Assembly: GCA_920105805.1 (NCBI GenBank)
Contig: CAKKTI010000050.1
Location: forward strand, 1-64,000
Origin: Condylostoma magnum
Taxonomy: Eukaryota > Ciliophora > Heterotrichea > Heterotrichida > Condylostomatidae
Direction: 5' to 3'
DNA length: 64,000 bases
Within the stretch, counting starts at the first letter, position 1, and each line of letters opens with the position of its first letter. Shown here piece by piece: positions 35,011 to 47,154 of this stretch. The notes under the pieces were generated by a model. It made no database searches. It saw nothing but the letters and a program-made list of their open reading frames with translations, and had not been told where the DNA came from. Position numbers and translations under genes: made by a program.

Positions 35011-37056
35011 TCATTCTAGCAGAAGTGTGCTTATTTGATAGGCAAATAATTCAACATTTTGTGGCATTCCAGAGCTATCAATCTGAATACTGCTTTCAAT
35101 ATACTTAAACTCCCACTCTTTATCCCAAGTAAATGAAAACATGTCAACTTACTCTTCCTCTACAATTTGAAAGTTTGCAGGTGCTAAATCAAATACTTAA
35201 TTTTCCTTTTAGAACTTCTTTATCCTTGCATCTTCTGAAATTCCTGTTAATTCGTATCTGACATCATAATCCTTATCCTCACTTAAGATTTTATACAAGT
35301 CTTATCAATAGCCACTCTCCGGGTAGTAAAGTTTGCCTCTTTTAACAGCTCTAGCTGCTACCATTTTCACATTTACAACCTCATCTTAGCATAGCTTTTC
35401 AAATTATTCCTGTAAATGCTCTTGAAAGTATTCTTCATATGGCACTAACTCATTACAAATTATCCCAAAAGTACTTCTGAATGTGTAATTTTAGTTATTT
35501 GAGAATCTGCCCAGCATACTTTATACTAATTCACTGTTATATGGTAGGACCTTTAAAATCAACCCGGAGATTCCTACTGCAGCTTGTTATCTAACCTAAG
35601 CAAATCTGTCCTCGCATAAAGCTACAGAAACAGGCCAAAGTTAGTCAATTAAGTTTTAGTTGTTAAGCAAGTCTGCAAGACTTGCAATTTGTTTTGCTAA
35701 TGCTTCCCTGATTCTTCAATTATTCACTTCTTGCTAAGCTTATTGAATTATTGGAAAAATGAATTAAAGTTCCTCTTGCTGTAAATTCTTACAAAATTTA
35801 GATAACGTTGAAAAAGCTTTAAGTCTTATCATTAAAGAGTCCTGTAGAAAGTTGTTATAAAGTGGTAAAAGGTCCTTTTTAGCGTCTTATTGGCTTATAA
35901 TTCCAGCAATTTCATGTAAACTTGAAGCCATGCATAACCTAACCTTTTAGTATTGACTTTGACACAGTACTCTATGGGAAATTGAGATCAACTACCACCT
36001 TGATGGGCCTATAGTCAAAGCTAATCCTGGGAAAGTGTAAGCTAATTGGTTCAAAACGTTTTCATTATCAGTTCCTCCTTAGACTGTCTGGTTTATTATA
36101 GTTAAAATCTCATTATTAACTGTTTTGGTATGTATTATATACTCTCCTAACTTTTGAAACATGGAATTCTTTACAAATCTTGACTTATCTTTACAGAGAT
36201 CAATTAAAATTTAGTTGATTTCTTCCACACTTTAATTAGGAAAGTTTAGCACATATTACACAAAATGCTCAGCTGCAGATTTTCTTATCTATCATTACTT
36301 ATCTTTGCAAAATCCTATGAATAGTTTTTAGAATTTCTACTCGAAAACATTTGGTGATATCATATCACTTAGTTGGGCAATTGCACCAATTACTGCCTTT
36401 TTTATCTTGATTGATTTAACATCCAAGAGAGAAAGAAGCTCAGCACATATGAACCCCTCGCATACTTATTTCTCCAATTCCCTGCAAAGTTTACCCAGTA
36501 GTTAAGCTCCAAGTACTTTAAAATTCTCTAATTCTTCGTCATGTATCAGTTTTAGTATAAAAGTAAGAATAAAATTGCTTCTATCCTGCTTTTTGTAGTA
36601 ATTTAAGCATTCTATGAGAGAATGACATGATATTTAATTCACTTCTTCATCTTATTCAGAAAGTAAAGTTTCAAATATACTAGCAACGTGATCTACTAAA
36701 AAGTTGTAGTATCCAAGACTCTCGATAAAGTATTTGCAGAGTTTCGGCATTTCTAAGGCTAATTATCTTCTTATTTAAGAATCGTCAATGGCCTGCATAA
36801 AATTTACTAATTGGTGTAACAGAGGAGGTATAGTGTATACTGATAAATGGCCCAGTTCTACCGCAGTTTCATATATTTGCTATGCAAAAAGTAATCTATC
36901 ATCAGTCTTAGTACTTTGCCCGTATGTTTTTATTTTATAGTTTGCAAATTCTTACATTTAGAGTGAGTTGTTGGCTTAGGTACTAAATATTCCAGGACCG
37001 TTTATATCGTATTCATTTAAATAAGACTTGTTAGATGATGGGACAATTCTAGACAT
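35011..37056 (-). CDS. HEAT-repeat phosphatase regulatory subunit (PPP4R1-like)
   Basis: A 681-residue HEAT-repeat solenoid. Clues: an N-terminal unit with YGQSTKTDDRLLFAQQIYE, the repeat IPPLLHQLVNFMQAIDDSQIRRQLALEMPKL, a unit KDKQQWIRKSAAEHFVQYVL, and LCKDKSRFVKNSMFQKLGEYI, which aligns with the PSRWVRQAAFQSLGPFI part of PPP4R1. Later repeats (EDRFAQVRQQAAVGISGLI) resemble PP2A scaffold units. Such subunits direct PP4 or PP2A catalytic subunits to substrates. It ends at TGA followed by TTA, 15 bases before the next gene's ATG and in the same frame. PP2A-A (PR65) is the main alternative. Confidence 0.7.
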
Positions 37057-37319
37057 AAAGCTCATTATAAAATACAAAAATGTTTATTTAATTTTGCTGA
37101 TTTTACGACTAGAATTTGGGTATTTTCTGTATATATGAAGACATATAATACCAGTAAAATTTGCAACTATAAAAACTATCCAAATACACTACTCACTGTA
37201 TCTACCAAAACTTTAAATCCCACAAATCTCCTAATTACCCTTAAACCTCCATATATACCAAACAAACTCCCATAAATCCCAGCCTACATTATTCTTATCT
37301 GACAATCTTAATAATAAAT
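37057..37319. other. Divergent spacer
   Basis: About 260 bases between the starts of the PPP4R1-like and ubiquitin-like genes, AT-rich and without a coding-like reading. It presumably carries both promoters. No motif was recognised. Confidence 0.45.
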
Positions 37320-37544
37320 ATGCAAATTATCATTAAAACTCTTACAGGCAAGAAACAACCAATGAACTTTGACTTAGACAACACAGTGATGTAGGTAAAG
37401 CAAGCATTACAAGAAAAGGAAGGAATCAGCGTCGAACAGATAAGACTCATATACAGTGGAAAGCAACTCGCAGACGAGAAAACCCTTTAAGAATACGATT
37501 TAAGGGCTGGAAACGTTATCCACATGGTCCTCCAATTACGCTAG
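37320..37544 (+). CDS. NEDD8/ubiquitin-like protein lacking the C-terminal diglycine
   Basis: A 74-residue single ubiquitin fold: MQIIIKTLTGKK at the start, KEGISVEQIRLIYSGKQL in the middle (NEDD8 reads LIYSGKQ, ubiquitin LIFAGKQ), DEKTLQEYDLRAGNVIHMVLQLR at the end. Ubiquitin and NEDD8 continue Gly-Gly after LR; here the next codon is TAG followed by TTA, so residue 74 is the last and the conjugation tail is missing. If that TAG were Gln the tail would be LRQLVYQF and still lack Gly-Gly. It should therefore act as a non-conjugated binding module or inhibitor, or be a degenerate paralogue. All other positions suggest a sound fold. The next gene starts 32 bases on. Confidence 0.85.
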
Positions 37545-37576
37545 TTAGTTTATTAATTTAACAGGTTTTTTAACAA

Positions 37577-38881
37577 ATGTAATAACTGAAAGCTAAATTA
37601 ACTAAAGCAGGACTCATCCAGCCCAATAGCTGTGCACAGGCAAATCCCCAGTAAACGTTAAGTTTCATGAACCAGATGCTGGATTTACAAGGTAAAAATC
37701 TTCATGAACAGATGATCATGTATGCAGTAATTTACAATTAGATAAAAAAGTACAAGAGTAAGGAAAAGGCTGGATTGCAGTGCTGGCAAGTTGTATTATA
37801 TATTCAATCTTAGGGCAATTAGGAGAATGAGTTTGGAATTTTTTTCAAGCTGTTGAACGGTAACTACGATTAGAAAACATGTGAAGTGTATAGGGATTTA
37901 AGGCACAAAATGATTACTTAGTATGATACTATTGATGAGCAGTTGACTTAGAGTTTAGATTAGATCGAGTTGAGAGTTGGGTAATGAATCAATTTCACCT
38001 TGTAAAATATACCAAAGAACTAGGTTTTTAAAGATCTGTAAAGCTAAACTATTAAACAACTTTACAAATTCAGCCAAAAGGACAAAGTCTTAACTGGATC
38101 CTAATTCTTGATACTAGTGCTGGATGGTTTTTAACAATAGTCTAAAAGAAAGGTAGAGGAGGTCACTGTACTTAACAACGCTTTGAAGAGAAGAAGGGAG
38201 AGATAGATTAATAAGAGAGCTGATGCTGATCAAAGATATAAGGATTTTGATATCATGAACTATGGAAAACACCAAAACTCCATACAGCCTATAAGATAGG
38301 CAAACAATACAGCTGTATAAGAAAAACCAGACACATCGCAGGTATAAGTCTATGAAGATTAGATTCAAAGCTATAAGAAGTAAGTAAATAACTTACAGAG
38401 CTAGTTAAAAGAGGAAGAAGAGGAATCAAGTAGATTGAGAGATGCTTTAGAGGAAACTATTGAGCTATGTGACGCTGTGTCTTATCAGCATGATTTATTA
38501 TTAATCTAAAACTCAAAAAATAAGAATTTAATAGCTAGTTTAGCTGATAAACTGCTGGAAATTGACGAATCTTTACTCAAAGAGTTTGATTTTGGTGATA
38601 TTATAAACGATCCTTGCTAAGATTTCGAAGCTACTGGAATATTGCATAATAGAGAAAATATAGAAGCTGAGGAGCAATGGAAGCAGTAGAATGATGATAT
38701 GATTGATTTACCTTTGTAGATCTAAATGGATGATTTAGTAGAAAAGCCTGAATCTGCTTCTACTCCAAAATTCAAGAATAAGGAGAATAGTTATTAAACA
38801 GTTTAACTCGCATCTAGTCCTAGTATTATAGAACTGGAAGAAGGAGATAGTGTTCAAGTTATTTCTTAAGTAGATAATTGA
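37577..38881 (+). CDS. Unknown protein with helical N-terminus and coiled-coil
   Basis: A 434-residue protein starting MQQLKAKLTKAG (codons 2 and 3 are TAA). Residues 1-150 are helical (MLDLQGKNLHEQMIMYAVIYNQIKK, then CWQVVLYIQSQ), with an internal TGA read as Trp in GQWINFTL. A coiled coil lies at about 260-300 (QIQSYKKQVNNLQSQLKEEEEE) and the tail is acidic with Ser/Pro. The stop is TGA at 38879-38881, with no earlier plausible end. No family is recognised; a membrane-trafficking adaptor (VHS/ENTH-like) was considered but not supported by motifs. Confidence 0.6.
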
Positions 38882-39052
38882 GTAAATTCAGGAAATTGGT
38901 TTGTTTGTTTTAAAACCGTTTGTATTGATAAATTATGTAGGAAGTTAGTACAATATCTACTCATTTTTACTGTAATATTTAAATAAAGATTTAACACAAA
39001 TTTCAGTATAAATTCCTATAACACAAAAACCGAGTTTATTAAATCTTTAAAA

Positions 39053-39862
39053 CTACTTAATAAAATCTAAATGTTTGTTTAAACTTGGCTGAAATTCTCG
39101 ATCTTGTTCAAAAATAGATGGAGGAGGCAACACTTTAACTACTTTTTCTTTCCCGAAACTTTACCTTTAATACTTAGTTGATTACAAAATTTCCTATAAT
39201 TATAAATCTCTTCTTTATTGCAATGCTTATTAATCCTAGTTCTCTCTATTATCATTCAGTATAATAACTCTCTGCTTATTATCATCCATCATAATCCTAA
39301 GCTCATTTAAAGCTCCTTCTCCAACTTCTAATCCAATAGAGAAAATTCCATCGTTATCTATTAAATCTATATCAACTTATCTTACTTTCAGAGTGTTGGC
39401 ATTAAGTACATATAGAGAAACCTAAGGATTTTTTCTGATTTCTGCATGAAACTAGTCAATATTCAAAAATGTGATGTCATTTGACCCTAATATAAACTCT
39501 CCTTAGTAAATCAATCCTAAAACTATTGAATCTTAAGGTATATTAGTGACCTTTACTCCAAATTAATGCTGTATTTCCTCTCATCTTAGAACAGCCCCTA
39601 ATACTCCGCTTCCTCCCCAATCTTCCTTCAAATTAACAGTAATTTCCCTATATTACATCTAAGCTATATTATAAACCTTTAGAATTACATTACATCCTAC
39701 ACTACCATTGATTATTTTTATCAAGTAGTCCAAATTATCAAGCTTTATCCCATTAATTTCTACTATAAAGTCTACATAAGGCTAAAGATCAGAATGGGAA
39801 GCAGGGGAGTTGTCCTATATTTAAACAATTCTACATGCACTTTTAGTCTAAGATGATCCCAT
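39053..39862 (-). CDS. GRASP55/65-like Golgi stacking protein
   Basis: A 269-residue protein with the GRASP layout. MGSSQ at the start gives the myristoylation Gly2 of GRASPs. PDZ1 (about 10-105) has CRIVQIQDNSPASHSDLQPYVDFIVEING and ends LKEDWGGSGVLGAVLRW, as in GRASP (NLWGGQGLLGVSIRF). PDZ2 (about 108-200) has IVLGLIYQGEFILGSND and a degraded end in place of the second WGGEGSLGC. The C-terminal tail is Gln-rich and short. GRASPs link Golgi cisternae and assist unconventional secretion. Ends at TAG-TTT-TAA; it starts 59 bases after the giant gene's stop. Confidence 0.82.
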
Positions 39863-39921
39863 CAAATATGAAAAATAAACAATTGTATTTAAGAATCCTA
39901 CTAAAAAACAGATACTATAAA

Positions 39922-42900
39922 CTAAATACTTTCCAGAAGATAATTGACTTTTTCATCTAAAATTTCCAAGTAGAACTCTTTCATTGAAGAAGGCAACTGT
40001 TGGTTATCAGCTCCTTAGTTTGTGGTCATTTCTGGCACAATTGTAAAAAGTTTGTCTTAGCCAGACCTTAAAACAAACTTACTTCCAACCTTACTTACAT
40101 TCAAATTACTGTCATATCCATCACTTATGTTTATAAACAAAAATATACCTAAGCAAGGAAATCTATCAACTAGCATCCTTATACCAGTTTGAAACATTTT
40201 TACAATCCAATAGTACAAGAAGTAAGCATTAGATATCAAGATGATTGCAAAAAGGGCTAGTTTACTTATCTAATCCAGATCTTAAGTTAGAAAGTATAAT
40301 CCACAGTAAATTGTGCATGCAGAGACAGATATTGACCTAATTTCCATCTCATTTAACTCCTTTAAGCTATAAGGTTAGTTTTTATTTTAAATATGCAAGC
40401 AGACAATCAAAATAAGCATCACTGTTAGGGCTTGTATGGGGATTGAAATCGGAGCCATGAAAACAGAGCAGCATGTAATGAATATTTTCCTATACAGTAT
40501 AATAAACTCCCAGTAATAGTGCTTTCTATTATACCCATTGAAAAGAAATCCAAATTTTATCCTTGTACTTAGTTAGTCTAACTCCCTAGCTTATTTTCTA
40601 AGTAGAAATAAGCAAACGGAAGGAATACCTATGCCCCATATAATAATTCCAGGAAGTGCGAATGATAAAGCAAAAAACAGATGCTCTTTATCCCAGCATT
40701 GTATATCTAAATCTTTAGTCATTCAAAATTCACCCTCGTCCAACTCCTCGCAGCTGAAAATTGCAAAAGTATATACTAGAATTTGTGGATGCAGTAAAAA
40801 TAGTAGTATGACTATAGTAGCAATCACTTTATCATAAAATAGCTCGATCTTTTGCTTCATAGCAAGGATTATTAGCCATGATGCAAATAAGCCTAATATT
40901 ATGATAAAAGGAAAACTTACTATCATTATTAATTTGACATATACAACATCATACTCAAAATCTGCTAAAAAGCAATCAACTGAAAATAATTAATCAGTAA
41001 CCGAGTTAGTGTCCTCATGCACTGAAAACAGGTCAATTACAAGCTAAGGCCACTCCAAATCAAAGCTAGCTGTTAATACTATCAGCTAAATATAGTTCAA
41101 AAATATCTTTATATACACACTATACAACGATTTTGGCTTATAAGCGGAACTCATTGTAGTTTTTACTAGAATTATAGCGATTATAATTACTAATATAATA
41201 ATTCCAGCTAATCTAAGAGAATTAATTGAATCACCTGGACATTCACTGCAATTATTCTTAGAGGATCTGGAAAATTAATAGTCACAACTTTAGCATTTAT
41301 TTCCCTTATATCCCTTATGACAGTTTCCTAAGTAGTTTATTTCAGGAGGAGGATCTGACCCAGTACACGCTTCCGGCAAAGGACATGTATAGATTGTAGT
41401 AGAATGCTTACTTGTCCTTCAATAACCTTTCAACGGAGCAAATTAAACACCTCCCCAGCATATCGTATTCACTAAGCACTAATTGCACTATCCTTCTAGT
41501 GGGTCTAAAGAGTAAGTTCCCTTTTCACAATACTTGCATGCAGTATCTATTAAAGCTTCTCCAGAAATACAGTCCCGCATTTCCATTTGAATATTAATCG
41601 AATCATTATATATAAAATCGTCATTGGCTGTCTCTTACATCTATAAGCTTATACCACTTGTTTAAACGTATATTTCAGTATACGAGCCTGGGGTGAATGT
41701 AATGGCCCATTAATTAAATTCATATACTCCCTTTTTAGCATTAACTCTTGCTATTCCTGATATTATAGTACTTTATTCGTCTTTAGCTCGTATAATTGCT
41801 TCAGAACTATTATCGTTTTCTACTATTTGGTTATAGTGATCTACAATGGTAAGTTTTAAGTTAAGTTTTGGGTCAAATTGACTTGAGGCTATATTATTGA
41901 GGGAAATTGGCTATAAGTCTTACAAAACTCTTTACTAGCCCTCGACAAGTTAAACTAGCTTAATGCCGTATGATGCTTTATCATCTCCGTACGCTGCCTT
42001 ATTATCCTGGAAAATATTGTTCTCCAGATTAGGAAAATTATTATCCCAAGAAATAGCCCCTCCTTAGTCATCAGCAAAATTGTCTATAAAGCGATTATCA
42101 ATTACATCAAATTAGCAATTTTATACACTTTCACATAATAAGAATAAGGCACCTCCAATCCCAGAAGTTGATTCAGTAGTTGAATTTATCCCAATACTAT
42201 CTACTGCTTAATTTGAAGTAAAGGTACTATTTTTGATTAGGATAGAAGTATTATTTGATTTTATTGCACCACCATTTAATGCTTGGTTATTTTCAAAACT
42301 GCTATTCTCTATATGCAATAATTATGGATCATCTAATATGCTGAAAATGAACATTACCCCTCCGTCATGTTTTGCTGTAAGATTTTTGAATTATGAGTTA
42401 TTTATATATACTTAGTTACAATTCACACAGAATAATCCTGCACCTTGAAGTCCTTTTCCATCTTATATAATGACATTATTAAGAGATATTAGCTTATCAT
42501 CTGAGCATTGAATAGCTGTGCTTTTAAAATCTGAGATTTGAGTATCTTATATATAAATTTCCTCAGTATTACTAGCTACTATGATACTATTTTCTGATGC
42601 CATTTCAGTTATTTTGCTACCTTTTATATACAGATATCCTTGCATTACATTTAGTTTATGCATATTACTTATTGAACTGTTAGATATAGTTATACTACTC
42701 AAAAGACTTAAGAATAGATTTTATCCATTATAAAATTAGCAATTATCAATATAAACCTCACAGTTAATTGAAATATCTAAAAAATCAGTATTTTAATCAT
42801 GAATCTTGGTATTATCTAGTCTAAGTATTGATTAAATTAGTAACATTCCTTGTTTTATTCCATCATTTGAGTTATTATTAAAGATTTCTGTATCTTTTAT

Positions 42901-45900
42901 GACTAACTCTGATTCAAAGGACAGAATTATAGCTTCTTTTGAAGCATAATTCTCATAAAGATCACAATTTATAATATATGAAGTACTTAATTTATTCCCT
43001 AGCAGATAGAGAATACTTCCTTAACCTTTACTAGTATTTTTGTAAAGCTCAGTGTTTTTTATTATTACTTAAGAATCTTATTCCACGTATATTAATCCAC
43101 GACTATTTTATACTTAATTTTCGTATAATTAACATTAATTACAGGTTAAAGTCGATTAGCTTCCAACTTGCATTATAAATCCATTTGTATCCTCAGTTTG
43201 TATATTCTTTCTGATTATTGTTCCATTCAATTAAATATTTGAATCAAATTACGGTACAATTAGAACTGTAGTTTCTGTATATTCTATGATAGAAGATTGA
43301 TCAACTACTTGGCATCCCTGGCAATTTATTATAAATGATTTGTTTTCTAATATTTACAGATTTTCTAGCCTTAAAATAGGCACAGAGCTTCAACTTACTA
43401 ATGAAAAGATAGATAAGCCTGTGTTGGATTTAAATACAGAATTCTTCACTGTGATTTCAACTTCAGAATCCGTCATCACTATAGCTTAACCTATCATATT
43501 ATTTTAAAATATACTATCTTCTATTGTTATTGTGGCTTTAAAACTAGCTATAGAAATCATACTGGCTTTAGCCTCATTCTCTTCTATAAGACAATTAGAA
43601 ATTATACTTTCCTCATGAGTATATATAGTTGATCCAATTTCTAAGAATAAATGGCTTCCTTCTCCTTTGTTTTTGATAATTTGTGAATTAATGATATTTA
43701 TCTTTACTTTTTCTTCATCTACATATTTTCTTCTTATGTCAATCATAACTCCCTAAAATTCGTTTCTTATCCATTAAGTGTTTTTTAAGAATATTATTTA
43801 TTCTCCACGATTTTCTTCAAATTTCATAATAAAACTTGCAGCTTGCCCCCTTTCTGGTGTTTGATTATTAATAAATTAGCTATCGATGATGGAAAGGGAT
43901 TATACATCCTCAAGCTAAAATACACTGTTTAAAAATCCGACATTGCCTTCAAAGTGTGAATTGCATATTTGAACTTTTAGTGTAATACCTTCATAGCTCT
44001 CTAGTAAAATTGTTCCAGTGTTATTGAGATTGTTACTTTTAACTGATTTCATTGTGAGGTTATTTAAAATTATTTCGTTATCTGACTAGATTGATATAGC
44101 AGATCCTTTGATACTGCCTTCATTTTGTAAGTTTTCAATAGAGCAATTTTTGAATTGCATTTAATTGCGTACTTATATTACTCAAACGGCACCTTGATTT
44201 AGCTAATTTAAAACAATATTCTAGATGTGTAGCTAATTCACAATAATATCATAGGAATTAAACAAATAAATCAGCTAGGCTTATTCTTTAATATAATATT
44301 TTTCATCATCTAATTAAAGTAAACCAGAGCTTTATTCGTCATTATTGAATAGTTCTATAATCGTATTCAGTCCAAATTTCTAGTCAATCAAATCGAGTTT
44401 ATTGTTCGTAATACTAATATCATGCATTAGAATATTATTAGAAAACTTAGCATAAATAAAAGCCGATTTTACTAAGGAATCTTTAATAACAACATTGCTT
44501 ATCCTTAATTATCGCTTATTATATAATTACCATATTTCTTCATTATTCTAAGTAGCTTTTTATTCTTCTCCTATATCATTTGCAGCTGTCGCCTCGTCTT
44601 TATTTATGAAAGTAAAAATAGATCATTCAGAAGCATAGCAGTTTTCTATTGTAAGTTTATCAATTAGTACATTAATTGTATATGACATATCATTTATAAG
44701 GAAAAATACATTTTAGTTTCCATAAGTATTAGAAATTTTGACATTGTAGATTGCTAGATGGAAAAGGTTAAAAACTTAAGTTTAACCTATATATAGATCC
44801 GGAATAATTTCATCTCAATCAAATAGCAGTATCTACTAAGAGCAAATAATCTTATCAAATGTTAAGTTTTTAAAAATTGTTTACATACTACTTTTTATGT
44901 ATACTAGATTTCCAAAGATTCTTGACTATCCAAGGTGCCAACTGATATTATTATAGAACTCACAATTCTATATCTTAACAGAGTAAGCATAAGCTGCATA
45001 AATTAAACCTCCTTGCTATTTTTAATTATCTAGACTTAATTATCATCCGTTGTTTAGTAGTTCAAATGTCGAGTTTTCTATTAATAGCGTGCTTTCTAAT
45101 CGAATGGATTCATCATCTTCAACATCAGGTGATAAGATCAGGAGAGCCAAAGAAAATGCTATATTTGAAAATTTACAGTTTTCAATAATAATGTTGTATT
45201 ATATTTAAGTTGTTAAGAATAAATTATACATCTGCCTCATATTTCTTACTTCAATATTATGAAATTAGATATCACAAACTGACTCTACTGTAAACATTGC
45301 TACATTATTAAATTAAACACATCTCTCACTATAACTAGGGCAATAGTTTAGTCAAGATCCATCATCCAGTTAAACTAATTAGTGATTTGATCCATCTATT
45401 ATCAAGTTTCTCATAACAAATTATTCATTTATTAATATAGGAGAATTGGATTCATTATCATATATCAATCTTGGTCTACTACTTTAGTCTAATTCTTAGC
45501 AAGTAATTTTATTATTGTCATCCTTTTAACAATCGGCTCCAATTATTTCTAATTAAAAAGGAATTCAAAACCTAAAGTCATTGTCTTTATCATAACTTTA
45601 TTATGTAATCCTATAATCCCCGGGTAATAGATAAATTATATAGTGCTATTTCTCTTTATCACTTGAACTATCTTCACCAGTTGAGCTATCTTCATCACTT
45701 GAGCTATCTTCATCAGTTGAGCTTTCTTCAGTGAACACGATATTAGAAGATATTTTTTGTATTTCGGCTATTTCATAAAACAATTCATAAAGATCATTTA
45801 AAGGGTAATCAAATGATCCATTTTTTACATCATTTTACGTGTGTTAAGAAATATACCATATTTTTGGATTTGTTTTTGAGTATTCACCTATATAGCAAAT

Positions 45901-47100
45901 CTCTCCAATATCTTCAATTCCATAATTTTCTATTTCATAAATACATGTATCAATACACTAACTTTCATATAAGTAATATCCTTAATCACATTAAAGACAT
46001 TTAGAGTCTATACACATTAAGCAGTTAGATACATTATCAATGTTTTAAATACAATTTCCTAAAGAATAAGCACAATTTTGAGTATTACATTCTGAATTAC
46101 AATAAGAGGAATCGTTTAAAAAATCGTTATCCAATCAATACTCTTGGCAAGTCCCATTACTTGAGCCACCAACACCAGCACCAGGGTCAATACTAGCTTC
46201 AGATTTACAAGCATTAAAATCTATTGGTCATATTTCAAGTAAATCCATAAAGTAAGCAAATTCCCTTTTCAACTAGTTCTGGCAAGATCATTCCCCATAT
46301 CTACAATACTTGCTCATACAGCTCCAATCGCAATCTTCACATTCACAACCCTCCTGAAAAATACAAGTTGAACCATTAGAATAACACTCCTGGCACTCTC
46401 AATAACAAATATCACTATTTTCCATAGAAAAAGTACATTGAGGGGCACATCTACACCCAATCCCTTAGCACTCTTCATTATCACAAGCATCTCAGCATTT
46501 TAGATCATCATTAATCATTTCTTGTAAGCAAAGTGGATGTTGGTCACACTTTGGTTAATCTTAGCAGTTTGAGCTATAATCACATTCTTCAGTATAGCAA
46601 TTTTTATAGCAATCATCAGAAAAATAATCTTCATAGCTACAACCCTCAGAGCAGTAGCCTTGGTTATATAAGCCATTCTGAAAATAGCAAATTTAAGACT
46701 AACACTTAGGACAAAGTGACGGGTTATCTATGTTTCTATCCAGAGACTCAATATAACAGCCAGAAGCACAATAGCCGCAGTCCCCTCCGTCAAATCCGCA
46801 TTCTGGGTGATCACATTCTATATAGGAATTACCTTATTCACAGATTCCATTGCCTAGCTGAGTTATAAGGCAAAGTTGATGGGAAAGTTGGCAGTCTAAA
46901 GCACAATCTGATTACCAGAAATTTGGAGGATTTTCATCAGAATCTGCACCATCAAAGCCGCATACCTAAGACATACAGTTTATATTGCAAATACCGTCTC
47001 CTTTCTGTATAGAACTTACAGCTGTAGAAGGACATAACGTAGGATGGCATGGTATTTGACTATTTGAGGGAAGTATTAAGAGAATTATCAAGAATTCCAT
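39922..47100 (-). CDS. Giant LNR, beta-helix and multi-pass membrane protein
   Basis: One uninterrupted 2392-residue reading. A signal peptide (MEFLIILLILPSNSQ) leads to a Cys-rich segment (about 18-400) with Lin/Notch repeats, e.g. CDHPECGFDGGDC. An Asp/Glu/Ser tract (about 456-480) is coded by four 18-base repeats. Residues about 480-1820 are Ile/Asn/Ser-rich strand repeats (IINSQIIKNKGEG, IISNCLIEENEAKASM) typical of right-handed parallel beta-helices (PbH1). A Cys-rich GCC2/GCC3-like segment (about 1830-1950) precedes roughly eight membrane helices (about 1960-2310) with FFALSFALPGIIIWGIGIP and YYWEFIILYRKIF, a layout seen in large ciliate surface proteins. The tail is cytosolic. It is probably a cell-surface adhesion or sensory protein. 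It ends at TAG; the start is the first ATG and 54 bases from the next gene. Confidence 0.82.
45661..45732. repeat. 18-base tandem repeat, four copies
   Basis: Four imperfect copies of an 18-base unit. On the minus strand it reads as Asp-Glu-Asp-Ser-Ser-Ser-like acidic residues in the linker between the Cys-rich and beta-helix parts of the giant protein. The period is a multiple of three, so copy number can change without a frameshift. Confidence 0.85.
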
Positions 47101-47154
47101 AATTTTATATGAAAGTTAATAGGAAGTTTATGAGACTGTATTGATAATTTTAGG

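Noticed and set aside
37545-37580. Extension of the UBL through TAG to TGA at about 37586
   Set aside because: The added tail lacks Gly-Gly and has no UBL counterpart, and it would overlap the start of the next gene.
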